Shown in pieces: positions 15,271 to 22,347 of a stretch of DNA of 35,199 nt. Each line of letters starts with the position of its first letter. The stretch's first letter is position 1. Under the pieces are notes generated by a model that was not told the origin of the DNA, ran no database searches, and saw only the letters and a program-made list of their open reading frames with translations. A program made the translations under genes and the position numbers. This stretch comes from Nocardiopsis salina YIM 90010 (GTDB lineage Bacteria; Actinomycetota; Actinomycetes; Streptosporangiales; Streptosporangiaceae): positions 24,259-59,457 of the forward strand of contig NZ_ANBF01000157.1 in NCBI RefSeq assembly GCF_000341025.1. The letters run 5' to 3'.

Positions 15271-16731
15271 TCAGAACCGGTAGGTCCCGCCCTCGGGGTG
15301 CGTGTCCTTCGACAGCCGCCGTTCCAGGTAAAGGCCCTCCAGAGCCAGCTCCACCACTGCGGCGGCCAACCCCGGCCAGGGAGGACCGTCCTCCGCCTCG
15401 GGCGCTGCCGCCTCGATCATCGTCGCCAGCCCCTGAATGTGACCGACCGCTTCCAGCAGCGCCCCGGCACCCACCAGGTCACCGGACTCCACGGTCGCGC
15501 CCCCGGTGAAGCGCGAGGTCAGGGGCTCCAGGTCCAGGTGGCCCAGGCGTTCCCGGTACACCTCGGAGACGGCCCGCCTCAGCAGCGCGTGCAGCAGATC
15601 GGCGCCCTCCTCCTCGGCCCCGAGCTCGAACTCGACCTTGCCGAGCACGGGCTCGACCACCGACGGCAGGTCGCACACGCGAGCCACCGGCGCCTCCTCC
15701 CCGGTCACGGCGGCCCGGCGGAGGGCGGAGGCCGCCCTCGTCTCCGCGGCCGGGACGGAGAACCGCACCGAGACCCCCGAACGCGGGTCGACCTTCTTGT
15801 GCCGGCGCACCAGGTGCGTGAATCGGGCGACGGCCGCGAGCAGGTGCCCGGGTACGGACGTGCTGTCGGGAAGGTCGGCCTCCTGGCGGATCAGCGCGAT
15901 CTCGTCGGCGTCCCGTACCGGGTAGTGCGTGCGCACCTGTGAGCCGAAACGGTCCTTGAGCGGGGTGACGATCCGCCCCCGGCTCGTGTAGTCCTCCGGG
16001 TTGGCACTGGCCACCAGGAGCAGGTCCAGGTCCAGGCGCAGGTCGTAACCGCGCACCTGCACACCGCGTTCCTCCAGGACGTCGAAGAGCGCCACCTGCA
16101 CACGCGGGGCCAGGTCGGGCAGCTCGTTCAGGCAGAACACGCCCCGGTTGGCGCGCGGCACCAACCCGTGGTGCAGCGTCTCCGGGTCACCGAGGGAACG
16201 ACCCTCTGCCAACCGCACCGGGTCCACGTCGCCCACGAGCTCGGCCACGCCGGTGTCGGGGGTGGCGAGCTTCTCGGTGAACCGGCGGGACCGGTGCAGC
16301 CACCCGACCGGCAGTTCCCCGCCCTCGGTCTCGGCCCGGTGCAGACAGGGCGGGCACACCGGGGCGTAGGGGTGATCGTTGACCGGGCAGCCCTCCACGA
16401 CGGGGATCCACTCGTCCAACAACCCCGGAAGGCTGCGCAACAACCGGCTCTTGCCCTGGCCGCGCTCGCCGAGCAGTACCACGTCGTGTCCGGCCAGCAG
16501 CGCCCGTTCCAGCGCCGGGAGGACTGTGTCGTCGAACCCGTGCACCCCGGGGAAGCGCGGGGTGCCCTCGGCCGTGTGCCGGACCAGGTTCTCGCGTACC
16601 TCCGCCGCTACCGGGCGCCTGACATGGCCGGAGGCGCGCAGGGCGTCGAGGGTGCGGGGCCGCCCGTGGGGGACGGCCGTGGGGGAGCCGTACGATGAGG
16701 GGCCGTTCGTGGGGGGTGCAACATCACTCAC
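15271..16731 (-). CDS. MoxR/magnesium-chelatase-like AAA ATPase
   Basis: 486 residues. Walker A is GERGQGKS (88-95), Walker B is VFCLNE (198-203), sensor 1 lies in LLLVASANPEDYTSRGRI, and an arginine follows in PLKDRFGSQV. The C-terminal third is helical. Between Walker A and B is an unusual insert with three cysteines (Cys115, Cys126, Cys129; GCPVNDHPYAPVCPPC) that could hold a metal. By analogy with the MoxR and ChlI families the ring powers remodelling together with the VWA partner encoded just downstream. The start is GTG at 16731; no ribosome-binding site is present, but TAGGTT lies 6 bases ahead, as in leaderless genes. It is divergent from the FIST gene. Confidence 0.88.
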   Translation of the reverse strand: MSDVAPPTNGPSSYGSPTAVPHGRPRTLDALRASGHVRRPVAAEVRENLVRHTAEGTPRFPGVHGFDDTVLPALERALLAGHDVVLLGERGQGKSRLLRSLPGLLDEWIPVVEGCPVNDHPYAPVCPPCLHRAETEGGELPVGWLHRSRRFTEKLATPDTGVAELVGDVDPVRLAEGRSLGDPETLHHGLVPRANRGVFCLNELPDLAPRVQVALFDVLEERGVQVRGYDLRLDLDLLLVASANPEDYTSRGRIVTPLKDRFGSQVRTHYPVRDADEIALIRQEADLPDSTSVPGHLLAAVARFTHLVRRHKKVDPRSGVSVRFSVPAAETRAASALRRAAVTGEEAPVARVCDLPSVVEPVLGKVEFELGAEEEGADLLHALLRRAVSEVYRERLGHLDLEPLTSRFTGGATVESGDLVGAGALLEAVGHIQGLATMIEAAAPEAEDGPPWPGLAAAVVELALEGLYLERRLSKDTHPEGGTYRF

Positions 16732-16737
16732 CCTTCG

Positions 16738-16743
16738 AACCTA
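16738..16743 (-). promoter_or_regulatory. -10 box candidate, leaderless AAA ATPase gene
   Basis: Read on the minus strand, TAGGTT is followed by six bases and then the GTG start, with no Shine-Dalgarno sequence. This matches a leaderless promoter. Confidence 0.4.
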
Positions 16744-16866
16744 TCGGCCCCCGCCGGCAGAACGATCTCCGAAGACATGTCGGGAACGCGGCAGGGTGGA
16801 AGAATGGACGAGGACGTGGATCCGGTGGCCGGCCGAGGGGCCGGTGGGAGACGGGGGTGTCAGCAG

Positions 16867-18021
16867 GTGGCTCGGTTCGGCGATGCACTGACGACGGGGG
16901 CCGACCTCGTGAACGCGGCCGAACGCGCCGCCACGGGCGCTCTGGAACAGGTCGAGGGCCCCGTTGACCTGGTGTGCTTCTTCGTCTCCGGATCCGACCC
17001 CGAGGAGGTCACCCTCGCGGGCAAGCGGGTCATGGAGCTGGCCGGTGACGCCACAGCCCTGGGCTGCTCCGCCACGGGTGTCATCGGCGGCGGCCGCGGG
17101 GTCGAGGGACAGGGCGCGGTCAGTGTCTGGTGCGCGAGCCTGCCCGACGTGGGCCTGACACCGTTCCGGCTGGACACCGTCGTGGAGGGCGACCACCTGG
17201 CCGTGGTCGGTATGCGCGAGCCCGACCCCACCGACCGGGTCGCGATCATGCTCGCCAACCCCTACGAGTTCCCCACCCAGGCGTTCGTGCGCGAGACCAC
17301 CGAGGCGCTCGACGGGCTCCCGGTCGTGGGCGGTATGGCGGACGGTATGCGCGGAGAGGAGTCGGTGCGCCTGTTCTGCGACGGCGAGGTCGCGGAGAAC
17401 GGGGCGATCGGGGTCCTGCTCGGCGGCGACGGGGTTCTGGGCACCGTGGTGAGCCAGGGTTGCCGCCCCATCGGCCAGAACATGACCGCCACCAAGGCCG
17501 AGGGGAACGTGCTACTGGAACTGGCCGGGACCAGCGCCTACGAGAAGCTCGAGGAGCTCGTGGAGTCGCTGTCGGAGGAGGACCGCCTCCTGGCCGCACG
17601 GGGCCTGCACGTCGGAGTGGCGATGGACGAGTACGCCGATCAGCACGGCCAGGGCGACTTCTTGGTGCGGACGCTGGCCGGGGCCGAGCCCGACACCGGG
17701 GCGCTCACCATCGGCGACATGGTTGAGGTGGGCCAGACCGTGCGCTTCCAGGTGCGTGACGCCGGGACCGCGGACGAGGACCTCGCGGAGCGCCTGGCGG
17801 AGTTCGGCGAACACCACCGGATGGGTGCGGGCCTGCTGTTCTCGTGCAACGGTCGCGGGGAGGCGATGTTCCCGCACCCCGACCACGACCCGCTCGCCGT
17901 GCGCAGGGCCCTGGGCGACGGCGCGGTCGCCGGGTTCTTCGCCGCGGGGGAGATCGGGCCGGTCGGCGGGGTCAACCACGTGCACACCTTCACGGCCTGC
18001 CTGCTGGCCTTCGCGCCCTGA
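16867..18021 (+). CDS. FIST N- and C-domain protein
   Basis: 384 residues from the GTG at 16867. The N-terminal FIST domain (about 1-200) begins ARFGDALTTGADLVNAAERA and includes ALGCSATGVIGGGRGVEG. The FIST_C domain (about 205-370) includes TGALTIGDMVEVGQTVRFQVRDA, GAGLLFSCNGRG and AGFFAAGEIGPVGGVNHVHTFTACLLAF. FIST domains are predicted small-ligand sensors (amino acids have been proposed) and are often joined to signalling outputs. This one stands alone, as commonly in actinobacteria. GTG 16867 gives the usual family N-terminus; ATG at 16804 would add 21 poorly conserved residues and cannot be excluded. It is divergent from the AAA ATPase with a 135-bp shared promoter region, so co-control with the AAA/VWA pair is possible but unproven. 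Confidence 0.85.
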   Translation: MARFGDALTTGADLVNAAERAATGALEQVEGPVDLVCFFVSGSDPEEVTLAGKRVMELAGDATALGCSATGVIGGGRGVEGQGAVSVWCASLPDVGLTPFRLDTVVEGDHLAVVGMREPDPTDRVAIMLANPYEFPTQAFVRETTEALDGLPVVGGMADGMRGEESVRLFCDGEVAENGAIGVLLGGDGVLGTVVSQGCRPIGQNMTATKAEGNVLLELAGTSAYEKLEELVESLSEEDRLLAARGLHVGVAMDEYADQHGQGDFLVRTLAGAEPDTGALTIGDMVEVGQTVRFQVRDAGTADEDLAERLAEFGEHHRMGAGLLFSCNGRGEAMFPHPDHDPLAVRRALGDGAVAGFFAAGEIGPVGGVNHVHTFTACLLAFAP

Positions 18022-18090
18022 GGCCCGCCCCGCGGACCGATCCGATCCCCGCCCCGGACCCTGCAGTCGGCCTGGCCCCGGCCGTCCCCG

Positions 18091-18126
18091 ACCTGTGCCC
18101 GGGACCTGTGCCCGGGACCTGTGCCC
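18091..18126 (+). repeat. 13-bp tandem repeat, two full copies and one partial
   Basis: ACCTGTGCCCGGG occurs at 18091-18103 and 18104-18116, followed by the first ten bases again at 18117-18126. The copies are identical, suggesting recent slippage. Confidence 0.85.
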
Positions 18127-18268
18127 CTCGCCCCTCGACGCCCTCACATCTCCACCCGTCGACCACCATCTCAGGGCAAGAGCCGCAGGACTCCCGGTGC
18201 CCCGATCTCCGCTCCGGCCGCGGATCCGGACTTTTACCCCGCCATCGACGACACCCGACGTTCGTTCC

Positions 18269-18299
18269 TTGAGTGGGTCTTCACCGCAATGCTTACTGT
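18269..18299 (+). promoter_or_regulatory. Promoter candidate of the secreted-protein gene
   Basis: TTGAGT (18269-18274) and TACTGT (18294-18299) are separated by 19 bases (18 if TTACTG is used). This is the best -35/-10 pair in the gap, about 46 bases ahead of the start codon. Confidence 0.4.
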
Positions 18300-18320
18300 G
18301 AGTGATCAAACTCGTCACTC
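18300..18320. promoter_or_regulatory. Inverted repeat at the predicted transcription start
   Basis: GAGTGA and TCACTC face each other across 9 bases, directly after the -10 candidate. The place and the AT-rich centre fit a repressor operator. Confidence 0.4.
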
Positions 18321-18344
18321 TGTGCATTCCTGGGGAAGGTTTCC

Positions 18345-19649
18345 ATGTCCGACCGTCGGAGCGGCCGCCACGTCCGCGCCCTCACGGCCCTGGGGCTCGC
18401 GGCCCCGCCGGCCCCGCTCGCCCTCGCCACCGCCCACGCCGACGAGGAACGGCTCGACCTCAGCTCCGGAGACCTCATCGGGCTCACCGGGGACGAGTCC
18501 GCGCTCAGGGTTCAGGAGGGCGAGGCCGCCCGCGACGAGGGGGCCTCCCTGAAGCGCGACGACACCGCCGCCCCGCACGGCATCGCTGTCTTCCCGGGCC
18601 ACCCCCTGGACGAGTCGACCGACAGCCTCGACGTGCGCCTCGGCATCGAGGGCGATCCCGCCGACCTTCGCGCAGAGGCACGCGGTGTGCGCGGCGACGG
18701 CATGTGGACCGAGTGGCGCACCGTCCCCGAGGGCGGAGGTCGAGTCGTCCTGCCGCGCGACATCGACGAGGTCCAGGTACGCGTCGAGGTCGAAGGCACC
18801 GACAGCGCCCTGACCGGCCTAGGCCTGCGCCCCCTGCCCGCCACCGGTGCCGACCACCGCGACGACGACGGACGCGGGGAGCTCGACGACCCCTCAGGCC
18901 CCGAACCCTTCTCCGCCCGCCTCTTCGCCACCCGCATCGGCCTGGAGGGCGAGACCACCGCCAACGGGCACGTCATCGCCACCGACGACCACTTCGCCGC
19001 TCTGCCCTCGCGCCGCGGCCTCGCCAACCGCGGGGGCGGCGAGTACACCGTCCGGGTCTGCTCCACCGGAGAGTTCGGCCCCGACGCCGAGGGTGACACC
19101 GAGACCCACGACCGGCGTTGCGTCTACGTCCCTGTCTGGGACGTGGGCCCCTGGAACATCGCCGACGACCACTGGAACGAGGACCGCGAGTCCTGGGAGG
19201 ACCTCGACCACGGCCGCCCCCAGGCCCAGGCCGCCTACGCCGAGGGCCACAACGACGGCCTGGACGGGTTCGGACGACAGGTCGCCAACCCGGCCGGCAT
19301 CGACCTCGCCGACGGCGCCTTCGACCAAGGGCTGCAGATGCCCACCAACGGCTGGGTCGAGGTCGATTACCTGTGGACCGATGATCACGCCCACCGCGCA
19401 GAGATCATGACCGAGTCCAACAGCGAACCCGTGGTCGTGCGCGAGGGGCCCGGTGCCGAGCACCACAGTGTCGGCCTGGCCGCGCCGAAGGCCGTCGTCG
19501 ACGTGCACTGCTCTCTCACCGGGGACGACGCCTCCGGCCCCCACGGAACCGGGGACACCTGGTACCGCATCGGGGACGGCCACTACGTTCCGGGCGCCTT
19601 CGCCGACGGGGCGGGCGATGTACCGGAGTGCTCGGCGGAGAGGCGCTGA
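18345..19649 (+). CDS. Secreted protein with C-terminal SH3-like domain, function unknown
   Basis: 434 residues. The N-terminus has a basic stretch, a hydrophobic core and an AHA-DEE cleavage site near residue 32, so it should be exported. Residues 35-165 are an acidic region with alternating beta-strand character. The middle (about 190-350) has a double-psi-like stretch, LFATRIGLEGETTANGHVIA, with HFAALPSRRGLANRGGGEY, two cysteines and an aromatic WDVGPWNIADDHW block. The last 60 residues (VVVREGPGAEHHSVG, then DTWYRIGDGHYVPGAF) match a bacterial SH3-like domain, which usually binds cell-wall peptides. A cell-wall binding or remodelling role is inferred; no recognised hydrolase active site was seen. 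The ATG has GGGGAAGG just upstream. It is very rich in Asp and Glu compared with neighbours. Confidence 0.72.
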   Translation: MSDRRSGRHVRALTALGLAAPPAPLALATAHADEERLDLSSGDLIGLTGDESALRVQEGEAARDEGASLKRDDTAAPHGIAVFPGHPLDESTDSLDVRLGIEGDPADLRAEARGVRGDGMWTEWRTVPEGGGRVVLPRDIDEVQVRVEVEGTDSALTGLGLRPLPATGADHRDDDGRGELDDPSGPEPFSARLFATRIGLEGETTANGHVIATDDHFAALPSRRGLANRGGGEYTVRVCSTGEFGPDAEGDTETHDRRCVYVPVWDVGPWNIADDHWNEDRESWEDLDHGRPQAQAAYAEGHNDGLDGFGRQVANPAGIDLADGAFDQGLQMPTNGWVEVDYLWTDDHAHRAEIMTESNSEPVVVREGPGAEHHSVGLAAPKAVVDVHCSLTGDDASGPHGTGDTWYRIGDGHYVPGAFADGAGDVPECSAERR

Positions 19650-19686
19650 GGCCGCGTCCCGATGTCGTACGCCGCGCCCGCGCACA

Positions 19687-19729
19687 CGACGACGGGGGCG
19701 GGTCCGCTCCGGACCTGCCCCCGTCGTCG
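19687..19729. terminator. Bidirectional terminator between secreted-protein gene and greA
   Basis: A 20-base arm beginning CGACGACGGGGGC pairs almost perfectly with a matching arm ending GCCCCCGTCGTCG around a 3-nt loop. It lies between two convergent genes (stops at 19649 and 19741). Confidence 0.8.
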
Positions 19730-19740
19730 TTGCGGTGTGA

Positions 19741-20241
19741 TCAGACGCCGGTGTAGGGGACCGCGTCGATGATCTCCACGCCGAGGGTCTTGCCGTTGGG
19801 CAGCGGGTAGTTGACCTCTTCGCCCACACGCTTGCCGTTGATGGCCGCGCCCAGCGGGGAATTGGGCGAGTACACGTCTATCGGAGCGCCGCTCTCCTCA
19901 CGGGAGGCGAGAAGGAAGGTGATCTCCTCGTCGTCGCCGGCGAACTTCACCGTCACGGTCATGCCGGGGCCGACCACACCCTCGGTGCGCGGCGCCTCGC
20001 CGACCTTCGCGGTGCGCAGGATCTCGGTGAGCTGGAGGATGCGGGCCTCCATCTTGCCCTGCTCCTCCTTGGCGGCGTGGTAACCGCCGTTCTCCTTCAG
20101 GTCGCCCTCCTCGCGAGCGGCCTCGATCTTCTCCGCGATCTCGACGCGCCCACTACCCGACAGGTGGTCCAGCTCCGACTTGAGCCGGTCATACGCCTCC
20201 TGAGTCAGCCAGGTGACGTTGTCATCGCGGGTCTGGGTCAC
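19741..20241 (-). CDS. greA: Transcription elongation factor GreA
   Basis: 166 residues from the GTG at 20241, normal GreA length. The N-terminal coiled coil (about residues 10-80) ends in the acidic tip GDLKENGGYHAAKEEQG, whose Asp and Glu position the catalytic magnesium in the RNA polymerase secondary channel and drive cleavage of backtracked RNA. The C-terminal FKBP-like domain includes YSPNSPLGAAINGKRVGEEV. An AAGGAG site five bases ahead supports GTG 20241; an upstream start at 20274 would add 11 unrelated residues. It lies head-to-tail after the DUF4307 gene, as in mycobacteria (Rv1080c/Rv1081c), with a hairpin between them. Confidence 0.96.
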   Translation of the reverse strand: MTQTRDDNVTWLTQEAYDRLKSELDHLSGSGRVEIAEKIEAAREEGDLKENGGYHAAKEEQGKMEARILQLTEILRTAKVGEAPRTEGVVGPGMTVTVKFAGDDEEITFLLASREESGAPIDVYSPNSPLGAAINGKRVGEEVNYPLPNGKTLGVEIIDAVPYTGV

Positions 20242-20305
20242 TGGAACTCCTTGTGTACTCGTAGCAAAGGCCACCAGGCGGCCAGAGCTGAACTTACGAG
20301 AATAT

Positions 20306-20329
20306 CACCGTGCGCACTTGCGCACGGTG
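20306..20329 (-). terminator. Hairpin between the DUF4307 gene and greA
   Basis: An 11-bp perfect inverted repeat (CACCGTGCGCA and complement) with a minimal loop. On the minus strand it follows the DUF4307 stop by 59 bases and is followed by the AT-rich ATATTCT, consistent with termination ahead of a separate greA promoter. Confidence 0.6.
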
Positions 20330-20388
20330 TCCCGCGTGTTCACCCACGACGCCGGTGCCGGACGGGGGAACGGCTCGTCCGGGGTGGA

Positions 20389-20829
20389 TCAGTCCTGCGA
20401 ACCTTGTTCCCTGCACGAGGCGATCTCTACCGTGGATGCCTGTCGAATCGTCTCAACGGTCGTGGTGGCCATGCGGTTCCCTTCCTCGACCTCCAACCGC
20501 TCCTGACCGACCTCGACGTGCTGCTCGTCCAGCGCCGTGATGAGGCACTCCGCACCGTCCCGGCTGTTGACCTCGAAGGTGATGCTCGCCTCGTCGGCGG
20601 ACCCGGCGTCGTAGGAGACCACCTGGTGGTAGACGCTGCCGCTCAGACCCGAGTAACTCATCACCGAGTAGCCCCACCCGATGCTCGTGGCGATCGCGAA
20701 GATCGTGCCGATGACGAAGAAGAGAGGCCCGTTGCCGTGGCGCTTGCGCAGCACGCGGTCGGGATCGGCCGGGGTCGCGGCCGTGGATTCGGCACTGTTC
20801 ACGGCGTCTTCTTCCGGGGTCGGCTGCAT
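20389..20829 (-). CDS. DUF4307 membrane protein
   Basis: 146 residues. An acidic, disordered N-terminus is followed by a basic RKRHGNG, one transmembrane helix (about residues 36-56, PLFFVIGTIFAIATSIGWGYSV) and an extracytoplasmic beta-rich domain. The latter includes YDAGSADEASITFEVNSRDGAECLITALDEQHVEVGQ. This matches DUF4307, a family of unknown function nearly always placed between greA and mca in actinobacteria (Rv1081c in M. tuberculosis). The ATG at 20829 has CGGAG upstream. It is divergent from mca. Confidence 0.85.
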   Translation of the reverse strand: MQPTPEEDAVNSAESTAATPADPDRVLRKRHGNGPLFFVIGTIFAIATSIGWGYSVMSYSGLSGSVYHQVVSYDAGSADEASITFEVNSRDGAECLITALDEQHVEVGQERLEVEEGNRMATTTVETIRQASTVEIASCREQGSQD

Positions 20830-20988
20830 CGGGAATCTCCGAACAAGGGGACGGTGTTGTCTAAGATATCCCCGACCTGAGAGCCCCCCTACGCGCCCCG
20901 GGCGTGAGTCGTCCAAGCCGCGCTGCGCCGGGTAGCCGGAGGTCGGCGCGCCGCGTCGAACGATCACCGAGTCAAGGAGAATGCTCCG

Positions 20989-21867
20989 TTGTCCGAGCCG
21001 TTGCGGCTGATGGCCGTTCATGCCCATCCCGATGACGAGTCCAGCAAGGGTGCGGCCACCATGGCCCGCTACGTCGACGAGGGGGCCGAGGTGCTCGTCG
21101 TCACCATGACCGGTGGCGAACGCGGCGACATCCTCAACCCCGCGATGGAGCGCCCCGAGATCCGCGAGAACATCGCCGAGATCCGCAAGGCGGAGATGGA
21201 CCGCGCCCGGGAGATCCTGGGCGTCCACCAGGAGTTCGCCGGCTTCGTCGACTCCGGTCTGCCCGAGGGCGACCCGCTGCCCCCGCTGCCGGACGGCTGC
21301 TTCGCGACCCTGCCCGTCGAGGAGGGAGCTGCGCCCCTGGTGGAGTCGATCCGCCGCTTCCGCCCGCACGTGATCCTCACCTACGACGAGAACGGCGGGT
21401 ACCCGCACCCGGACCACATCATGGCCCACAAGGTCTCGATGCACGCTTTCGACACCGCCGGCGACCCGGACGCCTATCCGGGCCTGGGCGACCCCTGGCA
21501 GCCCCTCAAGCTGTACTACTTCGTGTCCTTCCCGCCGGAGCGGTTCGAGGCCCTTGCCGCGACCTTGAGCGCCCGGGGGCTCGAGAACCCCTTCGAGGGC
21601 TGGATGAAGCGGATCCGCGACCGCGACCGCCCCCGCTGGGAGATCACCACGCGAGTGCACTGCAGCGAGCACTTCGACACCGCGCACGACGCCCTGCGCG
21701 CCCACGCCACCCAGGTCGACCCGAACGGGTTCTGGTTCGCGGTGCCCAACGAGGTCGTCGCCGAGGCCTGGCCCACGGAGGACTACCACCTGGTGCGGTC
21801 GATCGTGGACACCGAGGTCCCTGAGAAGGACCTCTTCGCAGGTGTGCGAGAAGGGGTGAGAGCATGA
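20989..21867 (+). CDS. mca: Mycothiol S-conjugate amidase
   Basis: 292 residues. A zinc-dependent LmbE/PIG-L-type deacetylase fold: AHPDDE (His13, Asp16) and HPDH (second histidine His143) are the expected metal ligands, with Asp15 as the likely general base. Mca cleaves mycothiol-toxin conjugates to a mercapturic acid, which is exported, and GlcN-inositol, which is recycled. The close relative MshB (deacetylase of mycothiol synthesis) is the main alternative. The length, the ESSKGAATMARY start and the neighbours greA and DUF4307 favour Mca, as for Rv1082. The start is a TTG at 20989 with AAGGAGA 8 bases before; ATG 21010 would cut into the conserved N-terminus. It overlaps the next gene by four bases. 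Confidence 0.93.
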   Translation: MSEPLRLMAVHAHPDDESSKGAATMARYVDEGAEVLVVTMTGGERGDILNPAMERPEIRENIAEIRKAEMDRAREILGVHQEFAGFVDSGLPEGDPLPPLPDGCFATLPVEEGAAPLVESIRRFRPHVILTYDENGGYPHPDHIMAHKVSMHAFDTAGDPDAYPGLGDPWQPLKLYYFVSFPPERFEALAATLSARGLENPFEGWMKRIRDRDRPRWEITTRVHCSEHFDTAHDALRAHATQVDPNGFWFAVPNEVVAEAWPTEDYHLVRSIVDTEVPEKDLFAGVREGVRA

Positions 21868-22196
21868 ACGGTATGCAGAGCCTTCCCACGTCGGCGACGG
21901 TGCTGGCCGACACCACCGAGCTGAACACCGACCTGGTGACCCCGGGGGTCCTCGGCTTCCTGGTCATCTTCGCGATCGCCCTGGGGTTGTACTTCCTCAT
22001 GCGCAGCATGACCGGCAAGCTCACCCACGTGCGTGACTCGGACGAAGTGCTGACCGCGCGGCGCGACGAGAAGGCCGGACAGACAGTGCCGGTCGACGGC
22101 GCTGCCCGGAGCGCGGCCGCCGAGGCCTCCGCCGACGGGGACACCGACACCGGGGGCCGCACGGACGGCGACGACACCGGTTCCGCGGACCGCTGA
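21864..22196 (+). CDS. Small single-helix membrane protein co-transcribed with mca
   Basis: 110 residues with one transmembrane helix (about 27-47, GVLGFLVIFAIALGLYFLM), a short outer N-terminus and a basic then acidic cytoplasmic tail that looks disordered. Its ATG overlaps the mca stop (ATGA), which means coupled translation. A similar small membrane protein follows mca in M. tuberculosis (Rv1083). Its function is not known. The constant pairing suggests it helps Mca at the membrane or in mercapturate export. Confidence 0.83.
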   Translation: MNGMQSLPTSATVLADTTELNTDLVTPGVLGFLVIFAIALGLYFLMRSMTGKLTHVRDSDEVLTARRDEKAGQTVPVDGAARSAAAEASADGDTDTGGRTDGDDTGSADR

Positions 22197-22213
22197 GACC
22201 GCCCCACGGCACC

Positions 22214-22254
22214 ACGGGGCCGTCCCTCCCGTAGGCGGGAGCGGGCGGCCCCGT
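22214..22254. terminator. Nested hairpin between the mca operon and the adenosine deaminase gene
   Basis: An outer stem (ACGGGGCCG/CGGCCCCGT) encloses an inner CTCCCG/CGGGAG stem. It starts 18 bases after the small membrane gene stop. The convergent adenosine deaminase gene ends 94 bases further on, so it may act both ways. Confidence 0.72.
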
Positions 22255-22347
22255 CGTGTGCCGCGGGGTGTGCTCACGGTTCTCCGGGGCGGTGGTGAAC
22301 GGTCCGACCACGCTGTGCTCGTCGTGGCGAACCGTGTGTGCCTGTCT

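Larger units (their letters stand above)
18022..18344. other. 323-bp intergenic region before the secreted-protein gene
   Basis: No gene is supported. It contains a 13-bp tandem repeat at 18091-18126, a promoter candidate at 18269-18299 and a 21-bp inverted repeat at 18300-18320. The middle part (18127-18240) is C-rich and shows no structure I trust. Confidence 0.6.

Noticed and set aside
18894-19829. Minus-strand frame opposite the secreted-protein gene
   Set aside because: The plus frame has a signal peptide, ribosome site and SH3-like end; the minus frame runs through a terminator and into greA.
22275-22336. Inverted repeat CACGGTTC/GAACCGTG downstream of the adenosine deaminase gene
   Set aside because: Only eight bases with a 46-base gap, next to a far stronger terminator; too weak to call a feature.
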